This document shows, in pieces, positions 23,813-32,289 of a stretch of 32,389 nt of DNA. The position numbers were made by a program, and so were the translations under genes. The number at the start of each line of letters is the position of its first letter. The stretch's first letter is position 1. A model generated the notes under the pieces. It was not told the origin of the DNA, did not search any database, and worked only from the letters and a program-made list of their open reading frames with translations. This stretch comes from an uncultured Pedosphaera sp. GTDB taxonomy: Bacteria > Verrucomicrobiota > Verrucomicrobiia > Limisphaerales > Pedosphaeraceae. The stretch covers positions 1 through 32,389 of the forward strand of contig CAIYZC010000273.1 of NCBI GenBank assembly GCA_903930565.1, in the 5' to 3' direction.

Positions 23813-24952
23813 ATGAGAACAACAATTGCCGGCCATTCGCCGGCGGTCGGGCGGGCGCGGTGGGCGGGCCTGTGGCTGGCGGTCTGCTGGTCCGTGGCGG
23901 GCCTGCGGGCGCAAACGCCTCCGGACAAATCCCAATCGGCTCCCGGCGTGGCGGGGCATGTGGTTTTGAGCAACCGCCTGAGTGTCAAAATCGAGGGGGA
24001 ATACCGCCTTATCAGCGCCAATGGTTTGCCGGACCATCAGCCCGGGCAGTTCCCCAACCGGGGCAACCCCAACTCCATCGCGGCCCAAAGCTACAACTTC
24101 CGGGTGCCGCTGCATCCCCGGGCCGCGGCGCAACCCGTCCCGTTCACGCTGGGCTTGTTCGGCGTGGCGGCCAACGGCGTCGTGTTTGATCCCGGCGCCA
24201 ACGAATGGTGGAACGGCGACCGGAACTCGGGCTGGCAGTACGAACCCATGTCCGGGAGCATGAAATTGGGCATCGACCAAAACAACGCGCATGTGCAGCC
24301 AAACGGCGCCTACCATTATCATGGCGTGCCGCTGGGAATGATCGCGCGGGTGCCCGCCGCGCGGGAGCGCATGGTGCTCCTGGGCTGGGCCGCCGATGGC
24401 TACCCGATTTACGCCCCCTGGGCCTATGCCGATCCCAAAAGCACCAACGGCGCGGTCAAGCCGGTGAAATCCAGTTACCGACTGAAAACCGGCACCCGCC
24501 CCAGCGGGCCGGGCGGGGATTTTAACGGCGAATTTGTCGGGGACTTCGAGTACGCGGCGGGGGCCGGGGATTTGGATGAATGCAATGGCAAGATGGTGGT
24601 CACGCCGGAGTATCCCGAGGGGAGCTACGCCTATTTCATCACCCTCCAATTCCCCTTCATTCCCCGCATGTTTCACGGGGTGGCGGACCCGAGTTTCCAA
24701 CGGCGCGCACCGCCCCCGGGCGGGCGGCGCGGGCCGGGGCGCGGTGGTCCGCCGGGAGGCGGTGGCGACTTTGGTCCGCCCGGGGGGCGTGGCCCGGGCG
24801 GGGATCCTGGACCGGACGGCCCGCCTCAGGAAGGCCGACCGGGACGGGGTGGTCCGCCGGAAGGCGGCGGCCCCGGTCACGGCGGCGGTCGGCCGCCCGG
24901 TGATGGCGCCGGGCCGGGGGCGGGCGGCCCGCCGCCCGCGCCCGAACCTTGA
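23813..24952 (+). CDS. YHYH-domain secreted protein with Gly/Pro/Arg-rich tail
   Basis: This 379-residue protein has an N-terminal signal peptide (AGLWLAVCWSVAGLRA, cleavage near residue 33). The folded part (~45-290) includes the family-defining YHYHGVP motif (TyrHisTyrHis at ~169-172) within 'VQPNGAYHYHGVPLGMI', then 'GWAADGYPIYAPWAY' and 'LDECNGKMVVTPEYPEGSYAYFIT'. YHYH-domain proteins are secreted and of unknown function; the His-rich motif suggests metal binding. The last ~85 residues are a low-complexity, probably disordered Gly/Pro/Arg tail (GPGRGGPPGGGG…PPPAPEP). ATG 23813 begins the signal peptide, and no Shine-Dalgarno is visible. It is divergent from the sugar dehydrogenase gene, with 176 bases between starts. 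Confidence 0.86.
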   Translation: MRTTIAGHSPAVGRARWAGLWLAVCWSVAGLRAQTPPDKSQSAPGVAGHVVLSNRLSVKIEGEYRLISANGLPDHQPGQFPNRGNPNSIAAQSYNFRVPLHPRAAAQPVPFTLGLFGVAANGVVFDPGANEWWNGDRNSGWQYEPMSGSMKLGIDQNNAHVQPNGAYHYHGVPLGMIARVPAARERMVLLGWAADGYPIYAPWAYADPKSTNGAVKPVKSSYRLKTGTRPSGPGGDFNGEFVGDFEYAAGAGDLDECNGKMVVTPEYPEGSYAYFITLQFPFIPRMFHGVADPSFQRRAPPPGGRRGPGRGGPPGGGGDFGPPGGRGPGGDPGPDGPPQEGRPGRGGPPEGGGPGHGGGRPPGDGAGPGAGGPPPAPEP

Positions 24953-24967
24953 GGGCTTTGTGGGTGG

Positions 24968-24999
24968 AACGGCCGGGATGCTTAGGCGTCCCGGCCGTT
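24968..24999 (+). terminator. Perfect 11-bp inverted repeat after the YHYH gene
   Basis: AACGGCCGGGA (24968-24978) and TCCCGGCCGTT (24989-24999) form a perfect 11-bp stem with a 10-base loop, 16 bases after the YHYH stop. There is no T-run, so it could be a hairpin-only terminator or mRNA 3' stabiliser, or an operator upstream of the ctpA promoter at 25033. Confidence 0.5.
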
Positions 25000-25032
25000 G
25001 GCGATTCGAGCGATCGGCTCCCGGGATGCGCC

Positions 25033-25060
25033 TTGCCAAAGGGGGACGGTGTGGTAACGT
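25033..25060 (+). promoter_or_regulatory. Putative promoter of the ctpA-type gene
   Basis: TTGCCA at 25033-25038, a 16-base spacer, and TAACGT at 25055-25060. Predicted start is about 25067, leaving a ~12-base leader before the ATG at 25079. It matches consensus moderately. Confidence 0.4.
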
Positions 25061-25078
25061 TCCGAGAGAATCGCAATT

Positions 25079-26422
25079 ATGCATACCCTAAGAAAGCGTC
25101 TCTTGTTCGGGTTGACCGCGGCTGTGCTCGCGACGGTGCTGGGGATGGGCGGCTGGATCTATTTCGGCTCGGCGCACGCCGCGGAAAAAGACGCCGCCTA
25201 CCCGAGCTTGGAGTTGTTCTCCTGGGTGTTGGAGAAGGTGCGCAAGGACTACGTGGACGGCAAGAACCTGACGTATCAGGAGCTCGTTTACGGCGCCCTC
25301 AAGGGTATGATCAACACGCTGGATCCGCACAGCGAGTTCATGGAGCCGGCCAACTACGACGAATTGCAGAAGGACACGCAGGGCGCCTTTGGCGGGCTCG
25401 GGATCATGATCGAACCGAAGGGTGATTTTGTCACCGTGCTGGCGCCGATGGAGGATTCGCCGGGCGCCAAGGCGGGCATTCTGGCCGGGGATCGCATCAT
25501 CAAGATCGACGGCCGCAGCGCGGGCAAAGATCTCAAGGAAGCGGTGCAGCGACTGCGCGGCGAGCCGGGCACCGAGGTGACGTTGACCATCCAACGGCCG
25601 GCCACGGGTGAAATCAAGGATTTGAAGCTCACGCGCGCCACCATCAAGGTGGACATGGTCAAGGACATCAACAACCGGCGCGAGTTTCCGGTGGGCGCGG
25701 ACAAAATCGGCTACCTGCGGTTGGTCCAGTTCGGGGAGAAGACAAGCGAAGATTTGGAGAAGGCCTTGGTGAAGTTGAAGGCGCAGGGGATGCAGGCGTT
25801 GATCCTGGATTTGCGGTGGAATCCGGGCGGGCTGTTGGACCAGGCGGTGGAGGTCTGCCAGAAGTTTCTGCCCCCGGGCACGTTGGTCGTGTCCACGGAG
25901 GGCCGGAATCCGGCGCAGAATTCGGTGCGCTACGCCCGCGGCCGCGGGGATGAATTGAACGGGATGCCGATCGTGATCCTGGTGAACTCCTTCAGCGCGA
26001 GCGCTTCCGAGATCGTGTCCGGTTGTCTGCAGGACTTGAAGCGCGCGCAGATCATGGGCGAAAAGACCTTCGGCAAGGGGTCGGTCCAGAGCATTTTGCC
26101 TTGGCAGGATGGTTCCGCGCTCAAGCTCACCACGGCCAAATACTACACTCCCAGCCACAAAGTGATCCATGGCGAGGGCATCACCCCGGATTGCATTGTT
26201 CCCATGTCCGACGAGGAATACGAGGCGGTGAACCTGCGTCAACGGCGGCCGAATTTGGACAGCTTGGAAGAGAAGGATCTGCGGATTCTCGAACGCCTGA
26301 ACGATCCGCAAATGGACCGCGCGCGGGACTTGCTCCATGGAATTTTGATTTACACCCATCGCACCTCCCCGCCCCAAAAGTTTGCGGCCCGCGAAGACAA
26401 GCAAGCCGCCGCCGCCCATTAA
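25079..26422 (+). CDS. ctpA: C-terminal processing peptidase (S41 family)
   Basis: This 447-residue protein has an N-terminal signal/anchor (LLFGLTAAVLATVLGMGGWIYFGSAHA read across 25103-25186). It is followed by the S41 N-terminal helix (YPSLELFSWVLEKVRKDYVD), a PDZ domain at ~98-190 (GGLGIMIEPKGDFVTVLAPM…GDRIIKIDG) and the protease core. The catalytic dyad is Ser308 in 'NSFSASASEIVSG' and Lys333 in 'KTFGKGSVQ', 25 residues apart as in Tsp and CtpA. The enzyme trims exported proteins at their C-termini in the periplasm. The C-terminus after ~375 is charged and Ala-rich. Length and domain order are normal for the CtpA/CtpB group. It is followed 98 bases later by tsaD. Confidence 0.94.
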   Translation: MHTLRKRLLFGLTAAVLATVLGMGGWIYFGSAHAAEKDAAYPSLELFSWVLEKVRKDYVDGKNLTYQELVYGALKGMINTLDPHSEFMEPANYDELQKDTQGAFGGLGIMIEPKGDFVTVLAPMEDSPGAKAGILAGDRIIKIDGRSAGKDLKEAVQRLRGEPGTEVTLTIQRPATGEIKDLKLTRATIKVDMVKDINNRREFPVGADKIGYLRLVQFGEKTSEDLEKALVKLKAQGMQALILDLRWNPGGLLDQAVEVCQKFLPPGTLVVSTEGRNPAQNSVRYARGRGDELNGMPIVILVNSFSASASEIVSGCLQDLKRAQIMGEKTFGKGSVQSILPWQDGSALKLTTAKYYTPSHKVIHGEGITPDCIVPMSDEEYEAVNLRQRRPNLDSLEEKDLRILERLNDPQMDRARDLLHGILIYTHRTSPPQKFAAREDKQAAAAH

Positions 26423-26520
26423 GGGCCGGCCCCAATCGGCGGTGGCGCGCGGCGCCTGCCGCTCGTTTCTTCCACAAAAATGGCAACTTTATTGAGCGTG
26501 GCGCGATGCGCCCGGCGGCC

Positions 26521-27543
26521 ATGACGGTACTGGCGATTGAGACTTCCTGCGACGAGACCAGCGTGGCGGTGGTGCGCGCAGGCGTGGTGCGGGCGAATTT
26601 GGTGGCCTCTCAGGTTGCCTTGCACGCGAAATACGGGGGGGTGGTGCCGGAGTTGGCCGCCCGCGAACATTTGCGGAACTTGGCGCCCTTGGTGCGCGGA
26701 GCGTTGGCCGGGGCGGGCGTGCGCCCCGGGGAATTGGACGCCATCGCGGCCACCCAAGGGCCGGGATTGCCCAACGCCTTGTTGGTCGGACTGAAAGCCG
26801 CGCAAGGCTTGGCCTTTGCCTTGCGGAAACCTTTTTTTGGAATTCACCATCATGAGGCCCATCTGTTTTCGCCGTGGATTGCCGGACAGCCGCTGCGGGC
26901 GGAATTCGACACTTGGCAGCCGCATGTCTCGCTGATCGTCAGCGGGGGGCACACCATGCTGGTGGCCGTGGCGACGGAGGCGGAGCATCGTGTGCTGGGC
27001 GCCACCATTGATGACGCGGCGGGCGAGTGTTTTGACAAGGCGGCGAAATTGATGGGGCTCGCGTACCCCGGCGGGCCGGAGATCGACCGGTTGGCGCGCT
27101 CGGGCAATCCGGAGGCAATCCGCTTTCCGCGGCCGTTGTTGCGGGAGTCCCACGATGATTTCAGCTTCAGCGGCTTGAAGACGGCGGTGCGCTATTACTT
27201 GCGGGATCATCCCGCGGTGCTGGAGTCAGCCGGGGCGCTGGCCGATCTTTGCGCGAGTGTGCAGGCGGCGATTGTGGAGGTGTTGGTGACCAAGACCCTG
27301 CGCGCAGCGCGGCGGGAAGGGGTGGGGTGTGTGACGGCGGCCGGCGGCGTGACCTGCAACCGGGCGCTCCGAGAGGCTTTGACGCGGGCCTGCGCGGGGG
27401 AGGGCATCACGTTGCGGCTGGCCGCGCCCGCCTTGTGCACCGATAATGCCGCCATGGTGGGGGTGCTGGCCGCTCGGCGGTTGGCGCGCGGTGTGCCCGC
27501 GACGGATTTGGATGCGGAGCTGCAGCCGGGTTGGTCCTTGTAA
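26521..27543 (+). CDS. tsaD: tRNA N6-adenosine threonylcarbamoyltransferase
   Basis: This 340-residue protein transfers the threonylcarbamoyl group to A37 of ANN-decoding tRNAs, as part of the TsaB-TsaD-TsaE complex in the cytoplasm. It has the family start 'VLAIETSCDETSVAVV', the 'ATQGPGLPNALLVGL' segment, the metal-binding histidines in 'GIHHHEAHLFSP', the nucleotide-binding 'SGGHTMLV', 'GECFDKAAKLMGLAYPGGP' and the C-terminal 'LCTDNAAMVG' with its metal-ligand Asp. ATG 26521 (MTVLAIETS) is preferred; ATG 26506 would add five residues. No Shine-Dalgarno is clear for either. The frame extends well upstream into ctpA, and that part is not real. TsaB and TsaE are not encoded in the window. Confidence 0.96.
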   Translation: MTVLAIETSCDETSVAVVRAGVVRANLVASQVALHAKYGGVVPELAAREHLRNLAPLVRGALAGAGVRPGELDAIAATQGPGLPNALLVGLKAAQGLAFALRKPFFGIHHHEAHLFSPWIAGQPLRAEFDTWQPHVSLIVSGGHTMLVAVATEAEHRVLGATIDDAAGECFDKAAKLMGLAYPGGPEIDRLARSGNPEAIRFPRPLLRESHDDFSFSGLKTAVRYYLRDHPAVLESAGALADLCASVQAAIVEVLVTKTLRAARREGVGCVTAAGGVTCNRALREALTRACAGEGITLRLAAPALCTDNAAMVGVLAARRLARGVPATDLDAELQPGWSL

Positions 27544-27574
27544 CGGTCAATTCCTGCCGCCGCGCAAACCGGAC

Positions 27575-27602
27575 TTGCGTGCCGGCGAGTGTGCTTTATG
27601 AT
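27575..27602 (+). promoter_or_regulatory. Putative gapA promoter
   Basis: TTGCGT at 27575-27580, a 16-base spacer, and TATGAT at 27597-27602 (one mismatch from TATAAT). Predicted start near 27609 gives a ~79-base leader that ends in an AT-rich stretch before ATG 27688. The leader can form a short GACGG/CCGTC stem (27626-27643). Confidence 0.55.
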
Positions 27603-27627
27603 GCCGCGGAGGGAAAAATCCGATTGA

Positions 27628-28737
<1,110 letters not shown>

Positions 28738-28761
28738 TCCAGGTTCAACGCGGATTTTTGC

Positions 28762-28795
28762 CGGGGCGTCTCCGTGAGGGGGCGCCCCGTTTTTT
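28762..28795 (+). terminator. Intrinsic terminator of gapA
   Basis: CGGGGCG (28762-28768) pairs with CGCCCCG (28783-28789), with additional CTC/GAG pairing inside the loop, and six T residues follow (28790-28795). It lies 25 bases after the gapA stop codon. Confidence 0.88.
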
Positions 28796-28853
28796 GTCCA
28801 TGGCGGGTGCGCGGTGGTGGAATTAAATTCTCGTGCCCGACCGGTGGGTTGCT

Positions 28854-28865
28854 TAGATTGGCGGC
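28854..28865 (+). promoter_or_regulatory. -10-like box six bases before the ECF sigma start codon
   Basis: TAGATT at 28854-28859 is followed by six bases and ATG 28866. A TG two bases upstream (TGCTTAGAT) could act as an extended -10. No convincing -35 is seen at 17-18 bases. The position matches the leaderless pattern seen at four other genes, but the evidence is weaker. Confidence 0.3.
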
Positions 28866-29492
28866 ATGAGTCGCGGGGACGAAACCGAGTTGATCGCGCA
28901 ATGCCGCCGGGGGGAACCCGCGGCGTGGGACGCCTTGTTCGACGCGCACTACGCGGCGGTGGGACGGTTCGTGTTGCAATTGGCTCCGGATTTCTCGCAC
29001 GAGGATACGGCGGAAATTTGTCAGGAGGTTTTTCTCACGGTGATCCAAAAGTTGGGCACCTTCCAAGGGCAAAGCCGGCTCCAAACTTGGTTGTTCCGCA
29101 TCGCCGCCAACCACGCGCGTGATTTTCGACAACGCCGACAGGCGGCCAAGCGGGGCGCGGGGCGCGAACCCCTGTCCCTGCATCAGGAAGGGCCGGAGGG
29201 GGGAGCGCTCATCGATCCCCCCGCGGGCGCTCCCGGGCCGGACGCGCTGTTGCTTTCGCGGGAACGGCAGGAATTGTTGGTGGCCGCCTTGGACGAGTTG
29301 GGGGAGCCGTGCCGCGAAGTGATCCAACTGCGTTATTTTGGGGAGTTGAGCTACGAGGAGGTGGGGGCCGCCCTGGCGCTGAACCCGAAAACGGTGAGTT
29401 CGCGCCTGAGCTACTGCCTCAAGGAGCTCGCCCCGATTGTCACCGCTTTTTTTTCGGGGGCAAAACGCGCCGCGAATCCGTCCAATAGGTGA
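28866..29492 (+). CDS. ECF-type RNA polymerase sigma factor
   Basis: This 208-residue protein has a sigma70 region 2 at ~20-90 (ALFDAHYAAVGRFVLQ…, EICQEVFLTVIQKL, RLQTWLFRIAANHARDFRQRR). A Gly/Pro-rich linker follows, then region 4 at ~135-195 (LDELGEPCREVIQLRYFGELSYEEVGAAL…KTVSSRLSYCLKEL) with the helix-turn-helix that reads the -35. There is no region 3 or region 1.1, the layout of ECF sigma factors that respond to envelope or stress signals. A transmembrane protein gene starts 12 bases downstream, the usual arrangement with an anti-sigma factor. The signal and regulon are unknown. The ATG has no Shine-Dalgarno. Confidence 0.93.
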   Translation: MSRGDETELIAQCRRGEPAAWDALFDAHYAAVGRFVLQLAPDFSHEDTAEICQEVFLTVIQKLGTFQGQSRLQTWLFRIAANHARDFRQRRQAAKRGAGREPLSLHQEGPEGGALIDPPAGAPGPDALLLSRERQELLVAALDELGEPCREVIQLRYFGELSYEEVGAALALNPKTVSSRLSYCLKELAPIVTAFFSGAKRAANPSNR

Positions 29493-29504
29493 CGGTGGGA
29501 TTTT

Positions 29505-30539
29505 ATGGAACCGGAACGCGACATGGAACAGACGTTGGCGGCGTACGCGCGCCAGCGGCGTGCGGAAGCCGGGGAGCCGCCGGCCTTGTCCCCGGCCAAC
29601 CGGGCTCAACTGCAACGGGCGGTGGCGGGGATGGCCGGCGTCCCCGCGTCCCCTTCGCCCGTCCACCCTCCCGCCCCCCTGCCTTGGTGGGTGCGGTGGG
29701 GGCTGCCGTTCGGGTTGGTCGCCGCGGTCGGAGCCTTCGCCCTGGTGGTTTTGCCGCATTGGGCGTGGTGGACGGATGAGCGTATGATGACCGAGGCCGC
29801 GCTTGCCTCCGGGCCGACTTCGGCCGCCGCCGGCGCGCGGGCTGGGCAATCGGCCCCCCCGCCGCCGACGACGGTATCGTTGCCGCCGCCGGGCATGACC
29901 TTGGCCGGTCGGGCGGCGGCCGCTCCCACTCCCGCTCCCGCAGTTGGCTTGGGCGGCCAGGGAGTGGCCGCTTCGGCGCCTCCCATGGCGCCTGCTCCGG
30001 TGGCCGCGCTCGCCGCTGCCAGCCCCGCCGCCGGGATGGCGGACCGGGCAATGCCCAAACGCGGGGCGGCTCCGGCGGTGCCCCTGGTTTCGGAAGGCTT
30101 TCTCGCTCCGGGGTTGCCTAAGGACTTGGCCGTGCAGGCATTTGCAGGCACCCCCTTGGTGCAGGGCAGTCCCGTGGAAGGCGTGTTAAAGGCTTTTCGA
30201 ATTGAAATGCAAGGTGGTGAAGTGCGGTTAATTGACGCCGATGGGTCGGTATACTCCGGCTCCATTGGCCGATCCGACGCTTACCTGCCCGGCCAGGGAG
30301 TGGTCGGCGGGGCGGCCCGCCCGCCCGGGACTGGCCCGTCGGCGGCGCGCCCGGGCAGGCCGCTTTATTTACGGGTGGAGGGTGGCAATCGCACCCGTGG
30401 ACAAGTCGTCCGCTTCAGCGGGGCGTTGGTGCCTTCAACCCCGGCGGGCGTGGGGTTTTTGGCGGGCTTCAAGCTGGAAGGCCGACTGCGGGTGGGGGAG
30501 GCACCGGATGTCGGATTCGAAGCCGCGCCGGCGCGTTAG
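29505..30539 (+). CDS. Putative membrane anti-sigma factor, Ala/Pro-rich
   Basis: This 344-residue protein has a short cytoplasmic N-terminus (~1-60, helix-prone 'MEQTLAAYARQRRAEAG'), one transmembrane helix at ~66-86 (WGLPFGLVAAVGAFALVVLPHWAW) and a long Ala/Pro/Gly-rich extracytoplasmic linker (~95-195). A C-terminal beta-type region (~215-340) contains 'IEMQGGEVRLIDADGSVYSG' and 'YLRVEGGNRTRGQVVRFSGAL'. The anti-sigma role is inferred from topology and from lying 12 bases after the ECF sigma gene; no zinc-binding HxxxCxxC motif is present. The stop overlaps the convergent dctA stop. No recognised family was assigned to the C-terminal region. Confidence 0.7.
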   Translation: MEPERDMEQTLAAYARQRRAEAGEPPALSPANRAQLQRAVAGMAGVPASPSPVHPPAPLPWWVRWGLPFGLVAAVGAFALVVLPHWAWWTDERMMTEAALASGPTSAAAGARAGQSAPPPPTTVSLPPPGMTLAGRAAAAPTPAPAVGLGGQGVAASAPPMAPAPVAALAAASPAAGMADRAMPKRGAAPAVPLVSEGFLAPGLPKDLAVQAFAGTPLVQGSPVEGVLKAFRIEMQGGEVRLIDADGSVYSGSIGRSDAYLPGQGVVGGAARPPGTGPSAARPGRPLYLRVEGGNRTRGQVVRFSGALVPSTPAGVGFLAGFKLEGRLRVGEAPDVGFEAAPAR

Positions 30540-31813
30540 GAAATGCCGGTTCCGACCGACGATCCGCGGGTGCGCACCGGGCGGGCGGCGACGAGGTCCA
30601 ATTCCCCCTCCCAATGGGCCACCAGCAGCGTGGCTGCCGCGTTGCCGATCAAATTCGTCGTGGCGCGGGCGGAAGCCAGGAATTGATCAATTCCCAGGAT
30701 CAAAACCATCCCCTCGACCGGAATCGTGGGAAACATGGCCAACGTGGCCGCGAGGGTGATGAAACCGCCTCCAACCACCGCGGCTGCGCCTTTCGAGGTG
30801 ATCAAGCAGATCGCCAGCATCCCCAATTCCTGGCCGAAGCTCAAAGGGGTGTTGGTCGCTTGAGCGATGTAAAGCGCGCCGAGGGTCAGATAGAGGGAAG
30901 AACCATCCAAATTGAAGGAATAGCCCGCCGGCAGCACCAGGCCCACGACCGGCCGCGAACAACCGAGGCTTTCCAATTTGGCCATCAAGCGGGGGAAAGC
31001 GGGCTCGGAGGAGGCGGTGCCCAAGGCAATCATTATTTCCTCGCGGATGGCCCGCAGGAAATGGAACAGGCTGAAACCGTTCCACCTGAGCACCGGGCCC
31101 AAGCCCAAAGCGACAAACAGTGCGCAAGCCAGGAACATGCAGGTTACGAGTTCCCCCAGCGACCAGAGTGAGCGCATCCCAAACTTGGCAAAAGTGAAGG
31201 CCATGGCGCCAAACGCCGCCAAGGGGGCCAGGCGGATGATTCCGGCGATCATGCGCATCAGCGCCTGATAGACCAGGTCCAAGCCGGAAATCAGGGGGCG
31301 GTTGCGTTCCCCGAGGGAGGCCAGGGCCACGCCGAACAACACGGAAACGAGGAGCACTTGGATGATTTCCCCTTCCGCGAATGCCCCCACCAGGGTGCGG
31401 GGGATGAGGTTGAGGAGAAAGGCGGGAAAACTCTGCTCGTTGGCTTTGCCGACGTAGTTGCTGATGTCCTTGGTGTTCAGTTCCGCCACCCTGGCGTTGA
31501 CCCCGTTGCCGGGGTGCAGCAAATGGACCATGATCAACCCGATAATCATGGCCAGGGTGGTCATGACCTCAAAATAAACGACGGCCCGCAGACCGATCCG
31601 CCCCACGCGCTTCAAATCGCCCATGCGGCCAATCCCGACCACCACGGAGGTGAAGATCACCGGCGCGATCATCATCCGGATCAGCCGAATAAAAATGTCG
31701 GGTAACAACTTGCAGGCGACGCCAAGGCCGGGCCGCCAGGCGCCCAGGATCGCCCCGAGCGTCATGGCCAGGAGAATTTGAAGGATCAGATGGCGGCGGA
31801 TGAATTGGTGCAT
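30536..31813 (-). CDS. Dicarboxylate/amino acid:cation symporter, DctA-like
   Basis: This 425-residue membrane transporter of the DAACS family takes up C4-dicarboxylates or acidic amino acids with protons or sodium. Family blocks seen: 'LIRMMIAPVIFTSVVVGIG', 'LGTASSEPAFPRLMAKLESLG' (the serine-rich re-entrant loop), 'PAGYSFNLDGSSLYLTLGALYIAQAT', 'ITSKGAAAVVGGGFITLAATL' and 'DQFLASARATTNLIGNAAATLLVA', with about eight membrane helices. The frame is open to 31951, but ATG 31813 (MHQFIRRHLILQILLAM) gives the family start. A promoter lies upstream at 31864-31835. The 3' end overlaps the anti-sigma-like gene by three bases. Substrate choice (succinate versus glutamate or aspartate) cannot be settled by eye. 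Confidence 0.93.
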   Translation of the reverse strand: MHQFIRRHLILQILLAMTLGAILGAWRPGLGVACKLLPDIFIRLIRMMIAPVIFTSVVVGIGRMGDLKRVGRIGLRAVVYFEVMTTLAMIIGLIMVHLLHPGNGVNARVAELNTKDISNYVGKANEQSFPAFLLNLIPRTLVGAFAEGEIIQVLLVSVLFGVALASLGERNRPLISGLDLVYQALMRMIAGIIRLAPLAAFGAMAFTFAKFGMRSLWSLGELVTCMFLACALFVALGLGPVLRWNGFSLFHFLRAIREEIMIALGTASSEPAFPRLMAKLESLGCSRPVVGLVLPAGYSFNLDGSSLYLTLGALYIAQATNTPLSFGQELGMLAICLITSKGAAAVVGGGFITLAATLAMFPTIPVEGMVLILGIDQFLASARATTNLIGNAAATLLVAHWEGELDLVAARPVRTRGSSVGTGIS

Positions 31814-31834
31814 GGGCGGTTGGCTTGCGCGGGC

Positions 31835-31864
31835 AAAATAAGCAGGAAACGCCCCGGGCGCCAA
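31835..31864 (-). promoter_or_regulatory. Putative dctA-type promoter
   Basis: On the minus strand: TTGGCG (31864-31859), an 18-base spacer, TATTTT (31840-31835). Predicted leader is ~14-15 bases before the ATG at 31813. No Shine-Dalgarno is visible. Confidence 0.45.
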
Positions 31865-32049
31865 GGCATTTGGCGGGCGGCGGAGGCGGCCCAGCGGAAA
31901 ACCACCATATCGCCTGCCGTCTGGTTGGCGCGCCGCGACGCCGCGGAGCAAAATCTACACCTGGCGTTATGTCCTTGGCGGCTTCGGGCGGGGTGGGGGA
32001 CGGTGGGGAAAGCCCCTATTTGCAGGGTTTCTGTTGGGGGCCAAAATAC
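31865..32049. other. Intergenic stretch between divergent dctA and rRNA promoters
   Basis: No credible coding region was found in this stretch. It separates the dctA-type promoter (minus) from the rRNA-type promoter (plus). Short open frames here have no recognisable protein features. The composition shifts from GC-rich to AT-rich toward 32040. Confidence 0.5.
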
Positions 32050-32100
32050 TTAAAGAATTCTTTAAAAAGGTATTGCGCGGAGGTTGGGGTGTGCTAATGT
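32050..32100 (+). promoter_or_regulatory. Putative rRNA operon promoter with palindromic AT-rich upstream element
   Basis: TTGCGC at 32073-32078, a 16-base spacer, then TG-C-TAATGT, an extended -10 with TAATGT at 32095-32100. The expected start is about 32107. Just upstream is a perfect 16-base palindrome, TTAAAGAATTCTTTAA (32050-32065), followed by AAAGG. It lies at about -57 to -42, where an UP element would contact the RNA polymerase alpha subunit. The downstream boxB/boxA leader supports the rRNA assignment. Confidence 0.6.
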
Positions 32101-32229
32101 TTAGGTGTTGTTGCGAGCGGCGCTGCGAAACGTAAACGGCGGATGAAGAAACCGGAAGCGGATTGTGGCGGGTCTTGCTGACGACGCGTCTCAGATGCCG
32201 ATGGCTGGTGAGAGTCGGCACTGGGAATT

Positions 32230-32257
32230 TTTGTCCCCTGATGGGGGAAAGTTTTTT
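32230..32257 (+). terminator. Terminator-like hairpin in the rRNA leader
   Basis: TCCCC-TGAT-GGGGG (32234-32247), with flanking TTT/AAA able to extend the stem around a bulge, is followed by G and six T residues (32252-32257). It resembles a short intrinsic terminator placed immediately before boxB/boxA. Confidence 0.4.
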
Positions 32258-32289
32258 CGGGTGAGAATTCACCCGGTGCTCTTTGAAAA
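32258..32289 (+). promoter_or_regulatory. boxB hairpin and boxA antitermination signal
   Basis: CGGGTG-AGAATT-CACCCG (32258-32275) is a perfect six-bp hairpin with a six-base loop in the boxB position. One base later comes TGCTCTTTGAAAA (32277-32289), close to the E. coli rrn boxA TGCTCTTTAACAA bound by NusB/S10. The order boxB then boxA is the one found in rrn leaders. Confidence 0.8.

Noticed and set aside
25088-26419. 443-codon open frame on the minus strand
   Set aside because: It mirrors the whole ctpA-type gene; no domain is seen.
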